Source: Actinomadura sp. WMMA1423
Lineage (GTDB): Bacteria; Actinomycetota; Actinomycetes; Streptosporangiales; Streptosporangiaceae
DNA length: 64,000 nt
NCBI RefSeq assembly: GCF_006547145.1
Contig: NZ_CP041244.1
Location: 6,386,001-6,450,000 of the forward strand
Direction of reading: 5' to 3'
Of the stretch, positions 42,578-50,533 are shown piece after piece. The notes under the pieces are model-generated. The model had not been told where the DNA came from and did no database searches. It was given only the letters and a program-made list of their open reading frames with translations. The first letter of the stretch is position 1; each line of letters opens with the position of its first letter. The position numbers and the translations under genes are program-made.

Positions 42578-42997
42578 TCAGTGCCGCAGGGACCACTCCA
42601 CGGCGGGGCAGCGGTCCATGACGACGTCGAGCCCGGCGTCCCTGGCGCGCCGCGCGGCCGCCTCGTCGATCACCTGGAGCGGCAGCCACACCGCCTTCGC
42701 CCCCGCCGCGATCGCCTCGTCCACCGCCTGCCCGGCGTGCTCGGCGCGGCGGTAGACGCCCACCACGTCCACCCCGGCGGCGGCCGGGACGTCGGCGAGG
42801 GAGGCGTAGCCCTTCTCGCCGAGCACCTCCCGCGCCTCCGGGTGCACGGGAATGATCCGCTTCCCGCGCCGCTGCATCAGCCGCGCCTGGTTGTACACCT
42901 CCCGTGACGGCGCGTCCCCGAGCCCGACGAAGGCCCACGTCCTCGACTCGTCCAGCAGGCGGCGGATCACGTCCGGGTCGGCGAAGTCAGCGCTCAT
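42578..42997 (-). CDS. CoA-binding domain protein (YccU-like)
   Basis: The 139-residue protein is a stand-alone Rossmann CoA-binding domain of the succinyl-CoA-synthetase type: 'WAFVGLGDAPSREVYNQARLMQRRGKRIIPVHP' in pieces, and 'VVMDRCP' near the C terminus. Homologues are conserved single-domain proteins of unclear role. The ATG at 42997 (M-S-A-D-F) is chosen over an in-frame GTG at 43018. It is convergent with purE and lies 40 bases from the ugd start side. Confidence 0.88.
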   Translation of the reverse strand: MSADFADPDVIRRLLDESRTWAFVGLGDAPSREVYNQARLMQRRGKRIIPVHPEAREVLGEKGYASLADVPAAAGVDVVGVYRRAEHAGQAVDEAIAAGAKAVWLPLQVIDEAAARRARDAGLDVVMDRCPAVEWSLRH

Positions 42998-43036
42998 GCC
43001 CGGCACAACACCGCCCACGGGCGCTTTAGTTCCGCG

Positions 43037-44371
43037 TCAGGGGCGCCCCAGGGCGCGGTAGTTCCACCCGGCCGCGCGCCACCGCTCGGGGTCGAGCGCG
43101 TTGCGCCCGTCCACGATGTTGCGCTCGGCCACGGCCTTGGCGACGGTGGCCGGGTCCATGTCCCGGAACTCGGCCCACTCGGTCAGCAGCAGGACGGCGT
43201 GCGCGTCCTGGACGGCGTGCATCGCCGAGTCGCCGTACTCCAGCGTCGGGTGGGCGCGGCGCGCGTTCCGCATGGCCTGAGGGTCGTACACGGTCACCCT
43301 GGCGCCCTGGGCGCGGATGGAGGCCGCCACGTCCAGCGCGGGGGAGTCGCGGACGTCGTCGGAGTTCGGCTTGAACGCCGCTCCGAGCACGCCGACCGTC
43401 CGCCCGGCGAAGGAGCCGCCGAGGAGCTGCCGGGCGAGGTCCACCATCCGGATCCGGCGCCGGATGTTGATCTCGTCGACCTCGCGCAGGAAGGTCAGCG
43501 CCTGGTCGGCGCCGAGCTCGCCCGCCCGGGCCATGAACGCCCGGATGTCCTTGGGCAGGCAGCCGCCGCCGAAACCGAGCCCGGGGCCCAGGAACTTCCC
43601 GCCGATCCGGTCGTCGTAGGACAGCGCCTCCGAGAGCTTCGTCACGTCCGCGTGCGCGGCCTCGCACACCTCGGCCATCGCGTTGATGAACGAGATCTTG
43701 GTGGCGAGGAACGCGTTCGCCGACACCTTGACCAGCTCGGCGGTGGGGAAGTCGGCCGTGATGAAGGGCGTCCCCTCGGCGATCATCGTCCGGTAGACCT
43801 CGCGGAGCACCTTCTCGGCGTGCTCGGCGGCTCCCGGCTCGGTGGGCAGCCCGGCCACGATCCGGTCGGGGTGCAGGGTGTCCTGGACGGCGAAGCCCTC
43901 CCGCAGGAACTCGGGGTTCCACGCGAGCACGGCGTCGTCGCCCACCGGGGCCGCCTTGGCGAGCGCCTCGCCGAGGCGCGCGGCGGTGCCGACCGGCACG
44001 GTCGACTTGCCCACGACCAGGCAGGGCCGCTTCAGCAGCGGCGCCAGGGAGGCGATCGCGTCGTCGACGTAGGTCAGGTCGGCGGCGTACTCCCCGGCCT
44101 TCTGCGGGGTCCCCACGCACAGGAAGTGGACGTCGCCGAACTCCGCGACCTCCTCGTAGGACGTGGTGAAGCGCAGCCGGCCCGTCTCCAGCCCCCTGCG
44201 CAGCACGGGTTCGAGGCCCGGCTCGTAGACGGGCAGGTCGCCGGCCGAGAGCCGCGAGATCTTCTCCGCGTCCACGTCGAGCCCCAGGACCTCGAAGCCC
44301 AGGTCGGCCATGCACGCCGCGTGGGTGGCACCGAGGTAACCGGTTCCGATGACCGTCAGCCGTTGGGACAA
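43037..44371 (-). CDS. ugd: UDP-glucose 6-dehydrogenase
   Basis: The 444-residue enzyme makes UDP-glucuronate with two NAD. It shows the N-terminal NAD fold G-T-G-Y-L-G, the catalytic cysteine Cys271 in G-G-G-C-L-P-K-D, Lys of 'VSANAFLATKISFIN' and a C-terminal UDP-binding domain. The TTG at 44371 is chosen because GGAGAGGAG precedes it and it gives the conserved 'RLTVIGTGYLG' start; a longer frame adds 28 non-conserved residues. UDP-glucuronate may feed the glycopolymer genes around it. It is divergent from the acyl-CoA dehydrogenase. Confidence 0.95.
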   Translation of the reverse strand: MSQRLTVIGTGYLGATHAACMADLGFEVLGLDVDAEKISRLSAGDLPVYEPGLEPVLRRGLETGRLRFTTSYEEVAEFGDVHFLCVGTPQKAGEYAADLTYVDDAIASLAPLLKRPCLVVGKSTVPVGTAARLGEALAKAAPVGDDAVLAWNPEFLREGFAVQDTLHPDRIVAGLPTEPGAAEHAEKVLREVYRTMIAEGTPFITADFPTAELVKVSANAFLATKISFINAMAEVCEAAHADVTKLSEALSYDDRIGGKFLGPGLGFGGGCLPKDIRAFMARAGELGADQALTFLREVDEINIRRRIRMVDLARQLLGGSFAGRTVGVLGAAFKPNSDDVRDSPALDVAASIRAQGARVTVYDPQAMRNARRAHPTLEYGDSAMHAVQDAHAVLLLTEWAEFRDMDPATVAKAVAERNIVDGRNALDPERWRAAGWNYRALGRP

Positions 44372-44482
44372 GGCCTGCTCCTCTCCGTTGGCTCTGGCCG
44401 GCGAGCGGCCCTGACCACATGCCCGCCGCGGGCGGGTACCTGCCTCGGCCGCCACTGGCTACTGGCCGGTAGCATCTGCGGC

Positions 44483-45655
44483 ATGAGTGATGACTTTCCC
44501 ACGTACGCGCCGTCGGAGGAGCATGAGCTGCTGCGGGTGACGGTGCGTGAGCTGGCCGAGGCCAAGATCGCTCCTTTCGCGGCGGAGGTGGACGAGGAGT
44601 CGCGGTTCCCGCAGGAGGCGTTGGACGCGTTGGTGTCCAATGGTCTGCAGGCGGTGCACGTGCCCGAATCGTACGGGGGTGCGGGGGCCGATGCGCTGGC
44701 GACGGTGATCGTGATCGAGGAGGTCGCGCGGGTGTGCGCGTCGTCGTCGTTGATCCCGGCGGTGAACAAGCTGGGGACGGTGCCGGTGCTGCTGGCGGGT
44801 TCGGCGGGGTTGAAGGAGCGGTTCCTGGGGCCGGTGGCGCGGGGGGAGGCGATGTTCTCCTATGCGTTGTCGGAGGCGGATGCGGGGTCGGATGCGGCGG
44901 GGATGCGCACGCGTGCGGTGCGTGATGGGGATCACTGGGTGCTGGACGGCGCCAAGATGTGGATCACCAATGCGGGGGTGTCGCGGTACTACACGGTGAT
45001 GGCGGTGACCGAGCCGGGTGCGGGGGCGCGGGGGATCTCGGCGTTCGTGGTGGATTCCGAGCTGGATGCGGGGGTCTCGTTCGGGCCCAAGGAGCGCAAG
45101 CTGGGGATCAAGGGGTCGCCGACCCGGCAGGTGCTCTTGGAGGGGGTGCGGGTGCCGGCGGATCGGATGATCGGGGCCGAGGGGACGGGGTTCAAGACGG
45201 CGCTGGCGACGCTGGACCATACGCGGATCACGATCGCGGCGCAGGCGTTGGGGATCGCGCAGGGGGCGCTGGACTTCGCGGTGGGGTATGTCAAGCAGCG
45301 GCGGCAGTTCGGCAAGGCGATCGCTGATTTCCAGGGTGTGCAGTTCATGCTGGCCGACATGGCGATGCGGTTGGAGGGGGCGCGGCAGCTGACCTATCAC
45401 GCGGCGATCAAGTCCGAGCGGGCGATGGCCGGTGAGAGGGTGGCGGATCTGACGCTGGTGTCCTCGGCGTGCAAGGCGCTGGCCTCGGATGTGGCGATGG
45501 ACGTGACCACTGATGCGGTGCAGTTGCTGGGCGGGTACGGCTACACCCGCGAGTTCCCGGTGGAGCGGATGATGCGCGACGCCAAGATCACCCAGATCTA
45601 CGAGGGCACCAACCAGATCCAGCGCATGGTCATGGCCCGCCAGCTCCTGAAGTAA
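44483..45655 (+). CDS. Acyl-CoA dehydrogenase
   Basis: The 390-residue flavoenzyme oxidises acyl-CoA to enoyl-CoA. It carries 'FSYALSEADAGSDAAGM', 'KMWITNAGVS', a FAD-binding arginine-rich segment and the catalytic glutamate in the C-terminal Y-E-G-T-N-Q-I-Q block (near residue 373). Length is typical. Codons are strikingly rich in GCG, GGG, GAT and GTG while neighbours prefer GCC, GGC, GAC and GTC. This could mark a different origin or expression level. Chain-length class is not assignable. A strong hairpin follows the stop. Confidence 0.95.
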   Translation: MSDDFPTYAPSEEHELLRVTVRELAEAKIAPFAAEVDEESRFPQEALDALVSNGLQAVHVPESYGGAGADALATVIVIEEVARVCASSSLIPAVNKLGTVPVLLAGSAGLKERFLGPVARGEAMFSYALSEADAGSDAAGMRTRAVRDGDHWVLDGAKMWITNAGVSRYYTVMAVTEPGAGARGISAFVVDSELDAGVSFGPKERKLGIKGSPTRQVLLEGVRVPADRMIGAEGTGFKTALATLDHTRITIAAQALGIAQGALDFAVGYVKQRRQFGKAIADFQGVQFMLADMAMRLEGARQLTYHAAIKSERAMAGERVADLTLVSSACKALASDVAMDVTTDAVQLLGGYGYTREFPVERMMRDAKITQIYEGTNQIQRMVMARQLLK

Positions 45656-45684
45656 CCGGCTCCTCGGGCGGCGCGCGCGACGGC

Positions 45685-45716
45685 CGAGGGGGCGGGCCGT
45701 GCGGCCCGCCCCCTCG
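45685..45716. terminator. Long hairpin terminator between convergent genes
   Basis: A perfect 14-bp stem, all G/C except one A-T pair (45685-45698 with 45703-45716), has a GTGC loop. It lies 29 bases after the acyl-CoA dehydrogenase stop and can work in both directions. There is no T tract. Confidence 0.75.
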
Positions 45717-45764
45717 CTCGCGGCTCGTGCGTCCGGGCGCCTCGCCGAGGCGGGCGGCTCGTCG

Positions 45765-45812
45765 TCGTGGGACGGCTCAGTCGTGGGACGGCTCAGTCGT
45801 GGGACGGCTCAG
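45765..45812. repeat. Three 16-base tandem repeats at the stop codon of the secreted-protein gene
   Basis: TCGTGGGACGGCTCAG is repeated exactly at 45765-45780, 45781-45796 and 45797-45812. On the minus strand each unit holds a TGA. Because 16 is not a multiple of three, the copies put a stop in all three frames. The third copy contains the true stop of the gene at 45809. Confidence 0.9.
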
Positions 45813-46456
45813 GCGTGCTGCGAGCCGGACGAGACGGTGCCGTTGCTCGCCCCGGCCGCCTTGTCGGCAGCACCGTTGTTGGAGATGTCGAGGATGACGG
45901 CACCGTTCTCGGCCCGGTGCGGGCGCAGCGTGACGCCGTTGAAGGTCGCGCTGGTGATGGGCGAGGACGTGTCGAGCGTGGCGGTCGTCCTGCCGATGCG
46001 GCCGCGGGCGGTGAAGGTCACCCGGCTGCCGTCGATGCCGACCTGCAGCGCGGAGATCCCGAACCTGCGGTCGAACGTGATCGTCTGACCGTCCCTGATC
46101 TCGACCTGGCACTTCGCGTCCTCGCAGGCCTTCAGGTCGGTGCCGTCCTCGGCCTGCGGCCTGTCCTTCGGCGGCTCGGCCTTCGGGGCCGCCGCGCCCG
46201 GCTCGGGCTCCGCCGGCTTCGGGTCGGCCTTGGGCCGGGGAGCCGCGTTCGCGTCCGCCGCCGGGTCCGACCCCGGGTTCATGCCGAACGAAGGGCTCGT
46301 CCCGGACGACGGGTACGGGGCGAGCAGGCCGTTCGCGCTCGGCGGCGCCGGTACCGGCGGCGGCGCGGCGCTCGGGGCGCTCGCGGCGGCGGCGCCGGTG
46401 AACGCGACCGAGATCGCGGCGGTCGCGGTGAGCAGGCCGGGAATCCTTGTGGACAT
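45809..46456 (-). CDS. Secreted protein with Pro/Ala-rich linker, unknown function
   Basis: The 215-residue protein has a signal peptide (about residues 1-27) and a long low-complexity Pro/Ala/Lys linker (about 28-105). A C-terminal beta-rich domain begins with a C-x-x-x-x-C pair (A-C-E-D-A-K-C). The domain has no recognisable catalytic residues. AGGAG lies nine bases before the ATG. Palindromic DNA 54 bases upstream may regulate it. I do not know the family. Confidence 0.7.
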   Translation of the reverse strand: MSTRIPGLLTATAAISVAFTGAAAASAPSAAPPPVPAPPSANGLLAPYPSSGTSPSFGMNPGSDPAADANAAPRPKADPKPAEPEPGAAAPKAEPPKDRPQAEDGTDLKACEDAKCQVEIRDGQTITFDRRFGISALQVGIDGSRVTFTARGRIGRTTATLDTSSPITSATFNGVTLRPHRAENGAVILDISNNGAADKAAGASNGTVSSGSQHA

Positions 46457-46509
46457 TCTCTGCACTCCTGACGAGGTGGGAACCGTGTTCACTGTCGCCC
46501 GGGCGCTGC

Positions 46510-46539
46510 TCACTGTAGCAGAGTGATCACTTAGAGTGA
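46510..46539 (-). promoter_or_regulatory. Nested palindromes upstream of the secreted-protein gene
   Basis: The region reads TCACT-N7-AGTGA then TCACT-N3-AGTGA, with a perfect AGTGATCACT palindrome at 46522-46531. It lies 54-83 bases before the start codon. The part CACTTAGAGTG (46528-46538) resembles a site in the LCP/glycosyltransferase gap (49156-49167). Confidence 0.5.
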
Positions 46540-46563
46540 CGATCAGGTCGTCTCGCAGGGGGC

Positions 46564-47370
46564 TCAGCCCGGAGGGTGCTCGTCCACCAGGAGGGTCTGC
46601 AGGACGCCGCCGAACTCGCCGGAGCGGTCGGCGAGCGTTCCCCGGCAGAGCGCGCTGCCGCCCGGGGCGGCGTCCAGCGAGGCGGCGAGGCACAGCCACT
46701 CGCCGACGGGGTCGCGGTGCAGCGCGACGGTCACGTCGGTGTTGATGATCAGCCACTTGGACAGGTCGAGCTGGCTGCCGACGCCGGACGCGCTGTCGGC
46801 GAGCGTCAGCGCGCGGACGAGCGGGGTGTCGGCCTCGCCCGCCACCAGGGGGATCCGCGACCGGGCCCAGACCGTCCCCGGGCCGGGCTCGCCGAAGGCG
46901 CCGCGGACGAGCCGCCACTCCATCGCGGACAGGTACCCGTCCATGTGGACGCCCGGCCACTCGCCGAACGGCCGCGGCGCGTCGGGGAGGGCCGGGGCCG
47001 CCGGGGCGTGCACGACGGGCTCCAGGTGCGCGGGCGCCGCCATGATCCGCCAGGCGCCGGCGCGGACGACGGTCCGCCCCTCGTGCGTGATCTCCCCTTC
47101 GAGGAAGGCGACCCTCCTCCCGGGCCGGACCATGCGCACGGCGACCTCCAGTTCGGCCACGGGCACGGGGCTGAGGATCTCGACGGTCAACCGCGCCACG
47201 CGGGTGCCGGGGACCGGGTCGTGCCGCTCGAAGGCCCGCCCGATGAGGGCCGACACGGGCCCCCCGTGCTGGAGCCCCGGCGACCATGGACCCGCCGTCG
47301 CCGGCGTGCCGGCGAACCGCCCGCCGCCGAGCGGCTCGTAGAAGGCCCCGGCCGGCACGTCCTCGTCCAT
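46564..47370 (-). CDS. Thioesterase-like (TesB-type hot-dog) protein
   Basis: The 268-residue protein has the double hot-dog layout of acyl-CoA thioesterases such as TesB. 'GPVSALIGRAFERHD' forms the first hot-dog helix, strands with R-L-T-V-E-I-L-S-P-V-P follow, and a second repeat contains 'NTDVTVALHR'. The catalytic Asp/Thr/Gln set cannot be confirmed by eye. The ATG follows GGGAGGGATC. A 17-base inverted repeat lies 23 bases upstream. It probably hydrolyses acyl-CoA of unknown chain. Confidence 0.8.
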   Translation of the reverse strand: MDEDVPAGAFYEPLGGGRFAGTPATAGPWSPGLQHGGPVSALIGRAFERHDPVPGTRVARLTVEILSPVPVAELEVAVRMVRPGRRVAFLEGEITHEGRTVVRAGAWRIMAAPAHLEPVVHAPAAPALPDAPRPFGEWPGVHMDGYLSAMEWRLVRGAFGEPGPGTVWARSRIPLVAGEADTPLVRALTLADSASGVGSQLDLSKWLIINTDVTVALHRDPVGEWLCLAASLDAAPGGSALCRGTLADRSGEFGGVLQTLLVDEHPPG

Positions 47371-47392
47371 GCTGATCCCTCCCGGTTCGCGA

Positions 47393-47409
47393 CTAGAAGA
47401 ATATTCTAG
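47393..47409 (-). promoter_or_regulatory. 17-base inverted repeat upstream of the thioesterase
   Basis: CTAGAA-GAATA-TTCTAG is a perfect inverted repeat, 23 bases before the start codon, in one of the few AT-rich spots of the window. Its size fits a TetR-type operator. It could also overlap a -10 element (TAGAAT on the minus strand). Confidence 0.55.
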
Positions 47410-47441
47410 AAGGCCGGGGTGGCGCCGAGAGCGGCGGCCGC

Positions 47442-49109
47442 TCAGCCGCAGAGCTTCTGGGTGGCCGTGCCGGTCTCGATCGCGGAGCCCGGCGACGGCG
47501 ACGCGCTCGGGGACCCCTTCACCTCGACGTCCTTCACGCCGGCCCAGTCGGCGCCGTCCCAGTCCGCGCCGACCATCACCTGGATCTGCGAGCCGAGCGA
47601 GGAGACCTTCTTGAGCTTGGCGTCCGGGAGCGCGGCGGCGAGGGTCTTGGCCGAGTCCTCCCGTTTCGGCCCGTACAGGATCTGGGTCGTCTGCTGCCCG
47701 CGCCGCGCCACGCCCGGCGCGACGGTCACCTTGAAGCCCGCCTTGCGGAGCTGGCCGCCCGCCTTGGTCGCGAGGCCCTTCGTGCCGATCGCGTTGAGGA
47801 CGCGGACGGAGATGTCCTCCGGAGGCACGGTCAACTCGTCCTCCGCCTTCTTCGTCGGCGTGGCGCTCGGCTTCGGGGTCTGCTGCGTCAGCTGCTGGTC
47901 GCGCCGCAGCCGGGTGAACAGGTCGCGCGCCTTGTGCTGGTCCCACTGGACGGTCGACTGCGGGGTCGGCGCGTTCCACAGCACGGTGTTGTAGTCGGGG
48001 TTCGACAGCGGCACCTTCGCGAACGTGAGGTCGTCGGTCGACAGGTTCTTCATCTGGTCGGCGAGACCGGGCAGGTCGTCGGCGAGCTTCTCGTCGACGC
48101 GCAGCGACTTCAGCGAGGCGTTAAGGAACTTCGTGGACTTGACCGGGTCGCCCAGCGTCTTCGTCGACAGCGCCTGCTTCATCATCGCCGCGATGAACTG
48201 CTGCTGCCGGTCGATGCGGCCGAGGTCGCTGCCGCCGGTCAGCGAGTAGCGGGCGCGGGCGAACGCGAGCCCCTTCAGGCCGTCCACGTGCGACTTCCCG
48301 GCCGGGAGCCGCAGGCCGCTCTTCTTGTCGTCGATGGCCTGCTCGGTGCAGACGTCCACGCCGCCGATCGCGTCCACCATGCGCACGAACCCGTAGAAGT
48401 TCACCTCGACGTAGTGGTCGATGGAGACGCCGGTCGCCTGCTTGATGGTGCTGACGGTGAGGTCGGGCCCCCCGAACTGGTAGGCCCAGGTGAGCTTGCC
48501 CGGACGGGCCGGGACGCGCTCCCCCTTGGCGCCCTCCGACCCGTTCGACCGGTGCGCGGGGATCGTCACGTAGGAGTCGCGGGGGAGGCTGACCACCGAC
48601 ACGCTGTCGTGGTCGCGGGACACGTGCACCAGCATCATCGTGTCGGAGCGCTCGCCCGCCTCGTGCCCGAGCTTGGCGGCCTTCTGCTGCTCCTTCGTCA
48701 GGCCCTCGCGGCGGTCGACGCCCGCCACCAGGATCGTCATCGCGCCCTTCGGCGCGTCCTTGCCCTTGCCGAGGCCGCCGACCGAGACCTTGTCGATCAT
48801 GCCCGTGACGTAGTTCTGGAACGCCCACGCGCCGCCGGAGGTCAGCAGGACGAACGCCGACGCCGTCCCGGTCAGGGTGAGGAAGCGCTTCTGCCGCCGC
48901 GCGCTCACCGCGGCCCGCGGGCTCAGCCCCCGGCCCGGCCGGCGCGGCCCGCGCGGGCTCTCCACCGGGACGCGCGGCGCGGGCATCCCCTCGATGGTCA
49001 CGCCCTCGATGTCGCCGTCGTCGTCGGCCGCGTGGGCGCCGGGACGAGGCCGGAAATAGCGCTCCAGGGGGTCCGCGTCGCCGCGGCCCGAGTCGTGCCC
49101 GTCTGCCAT
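47442..49109 (-). CDS. LytR-CpsA-Psr (LCP) family wall-polymer ligase
   Basis: The 555-residue protein has a cytosolic N terminus, one membrane span (about 75-97), the LCP catalytic domain (about 130-300, with 'RSDTMMLVHVSRDHDSV' and 'SLPRDSYV' arginine/aspartate motifs) and a C-terminal LytR_C domain (about 440-530). LCP enzymes transfer lipid-linked glycopolymers such as teichoic acid or arabinogalactan to peptidoglycan outside the cell. It is divergent from a GT2 gene, in a region with other envelope-polymer genes. GAGGCGG precedes the ATG. Confidence 0.94.
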   Translation of the reverse strand: MADGHDSGRGDADPLERYFRPRPGAHAADDDGDIEGVTIEGMPAPRVPVESPRGPRRPGRGLSPRAAVSARRQKRFLTLTGTASAFVLLTSGGAWAFQNYVTGMIDKVSVGGLGKGKDAPKGAMTILVAGVDRREGLTKEQQKAAKLGHEAGERSDTMMLVHVSRDHDSVSVVSLPRDSYVTIPAHRSNGSEGAKGERVPARPGKLTWAYQFGGPDLTVSTIKQATGVSIDHYVEVNFYGFVRMVDAIGGVDVCTEQAIDDKKSGLRLPAGKSHVDGLKGLAFARARYSLTGGSDLGRIDRQQQFIAAMMKQALSTKTLGDPVKSTKFLNASLKSLRVDEKLADDLPGLADQMKNLSTDDLTFAKVPLSNPDYNTVLWNAPTPQSTVQWDQHKARDLFTRLRRDQQLTQQTPKPSATPTKKAEDELTVPPEDISVRVLNAIGTKGLATKAGGQLRKAGFKVTVAPGVARRGQQTTQILYGPKREDSAKTLAAALPDAKLKKVSSLGSQIQVMVGADWDGADWAGVKDVEVKGSPSASPSPGSAIETGTATQKLCG

Positions 49110-49155
49110 GCCGGCCGCCGCCTCCCGATGATCACGTGCTGACGCGAGTCCACAC

Positions 49156-49167
49156 CACTCTAAAGTG
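49156..49167. promoter_or_regulatory. Palindromic site in the LCP/glycosyltransferase gap
   Basis: CACTCTAAAGTG lies in the 241-base gap between the divergent LCP and GT2 genes, within a longer CCACT-CTAA-AGTGG inverted repeat (49155-49168). Its reverse complement CACTTTAGAGTG differs by one base insertion from CACTTAGAGTG at 46528-46538. The rest of the gap shows no clear promoter. Confidence 0.4.
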
Positions 49168-49350
49168 GGGGACACCCGTCCGTTCGCTACCTGGACCTCG
49201 TGTCCTTGCAGTAACGTGGCGCCGTCTTGACCACACCCCGGCGGCCCGCACGCGAACCTGGGTGGCGTGGGCTGCGTCCAGACAAGCGAGCAAGAGAGAG
49301 GAAGGGGCGCCTCACTCCGGTCCGCCGGACGGGTGCGCCCGCGAGCCCAC

Positions 49351-50433
49351 ATGAATCCGTCTCCCCATGCCCAGCGCGCCATGAACCAGGAAACCCGCTA
49401 CGCCGTGAAGCCCCTTCCCGACTCCGGTCAGCGCACGTGGCCCGCCGTCTCGGTGGTGATGCCGGTCCTCAACGAGGAGCGCCACCTCACCGACGCGGTG
49501 CGCCGCATCCTCAGCCAGGACTACCCGGGCGAGCTCGAACTCGTGCTCGCGATCGGGCCGTCCCGGGACCGCACCGAGGAGATCGCCCGCCGGCTCGCCG
49601 CCGAGGACCCGCGCGTCATCGTCGTCGCGAACCCGACGGGGCGCACCCCGCAGGGCCTCAACATCGCGATCAAGGCCTCGCAGTACTCGATCATCGTCCG
49701 GGTGGACGGGCACTCGCTGCTGCCCGCCGACTACGTGCGCGCCGCCGTCGAGACCATGGAGGACACCGGCGCCGACAACGTCGGCGGGATCATGGCGGCC
49801 GAGGGCGTCACCCCGTTCGAGAAGGCCGTGGCGCGCGCGATGACCTCCAAGCTCGGGGTCGGCAACGCCCGCTTCCACACCGGCGGTGAGGCGGGCGAGG
49901 TGGAGACCGTCTACCTCGGCACGTTCCGCCGCAGCGCGCTCGAGCGCGTCGGCGGCTACGACGAGACGTTCACCCGCGCGCAGGACTGGGAGATGAACCA
50001 CCGCATCCGGCAGTCCGGCGGCCGGATCTACTTCACCCCCCGGATGCGCGTCACCTACCGGCCCCGGCCCAACCTGCGGGCCCTCGCCAAGCAGTACTTC
50101 CACACCGGACGCTGGCGGCGCGTCGTGGGGCGCGAGCACCAGGGCACGCTGAACCTGCGCTACCTCGCCCCGCCGATCGCCGTCGTGGCGATGGCGGCGG
50201 GCGTGGTCGCGGGCCTGTTCGGCTTCTGGCCGGGCTGGATCCTGCCCGGCGGGTACGCCGTCGCGATGATCGCCGGTGCCGCCGTGGAGGGGCGCGGGCT
50301 GCCGCTCGCCGCCTGGATCCGGCTCCCGCTCGTGTTCGCCACCATGCACGTGACCTGGGGCGTCGGGTTCCTGACCAGCCCGCCGCGGCTCGGCCAGCCC
50401 GCGCCGGTCAAACCGGGCGAATCCATTCAGTAG
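49351..50433 (+). CDS. Family 2 glycosyltransferase
   Basis: The 360-residue GT-A glycosyltransferase has 'VSVVMPVLNEERHL' at the nucleotide-sugar site, the D-x-G metal motif in 'IVRVDGHS' and acceptor-side 'AQDWEMNHRIRQSG'. Two or three C-terminal membrane spans (about 270-340) anchor it. It is similar in layout to ExoA/succinoglycan-type transferases. Starts at 49351 or 49381 are both possible; neither has a strong ribosome site. It is divergent from the LCP ligase gene, suggesting a shared wall-polymer role. Confidence 0.9.
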   Translation: MNPSPHAQRAMNQETRYAVKPLPDSGQRTWPAVSVVMPVLNEERHLTDAVRRILSQDYPGELELVLAIGPSRDRTEEIARRLAAEDPRVIVVANPTGRTPQGLNIAIKASQYSIIVRVDGHSLLPADYVRAAVETMEDTGADNVGGIMAAEGVTPFEKAVARAMTSKLGVGNARFHTGGEAGEVETVYLGTFRRSALERVGGYDETFTRAQDWEMNHRIRQSGGRIYFTPRMRVTYRPRPNLRALAKQYFHTGRWRRVVGREHQGTLNLRYLAPPIAVVAMAAGVVAGLFGFWPGWILPGGYAVAMIAGAAVEGRGLPLAAWIRLPLVFATMHVTWGVGFLTSPPRLGQPAPVKPGESIQ

Positions 50434-50533
50434 CGGGCCAGAAAAACCCGATCACCCCCGAACCCCCGTGGTGCCGGACACGTCCGACCGTTAGGTTTGG
50501 CGGGATCCTGCCTGCCGCTGTTCGGAGGTGGCC

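Noticed and set aside
44200..44230. GGTTCGAGGCC resembling a tRNA T-arm
   Set aside because: It lies inside ugd coding sequence and no acceptor stem or anticodon arm can be built around it.
44459..45400. His/Arg/Pro-rich minus-strand frame opposite the acyl-CoA dehydrogenase
   Set aside because: It is an artefact of the G-rich codon choice of the plus-strand gene; the composition is unlike any known protein.
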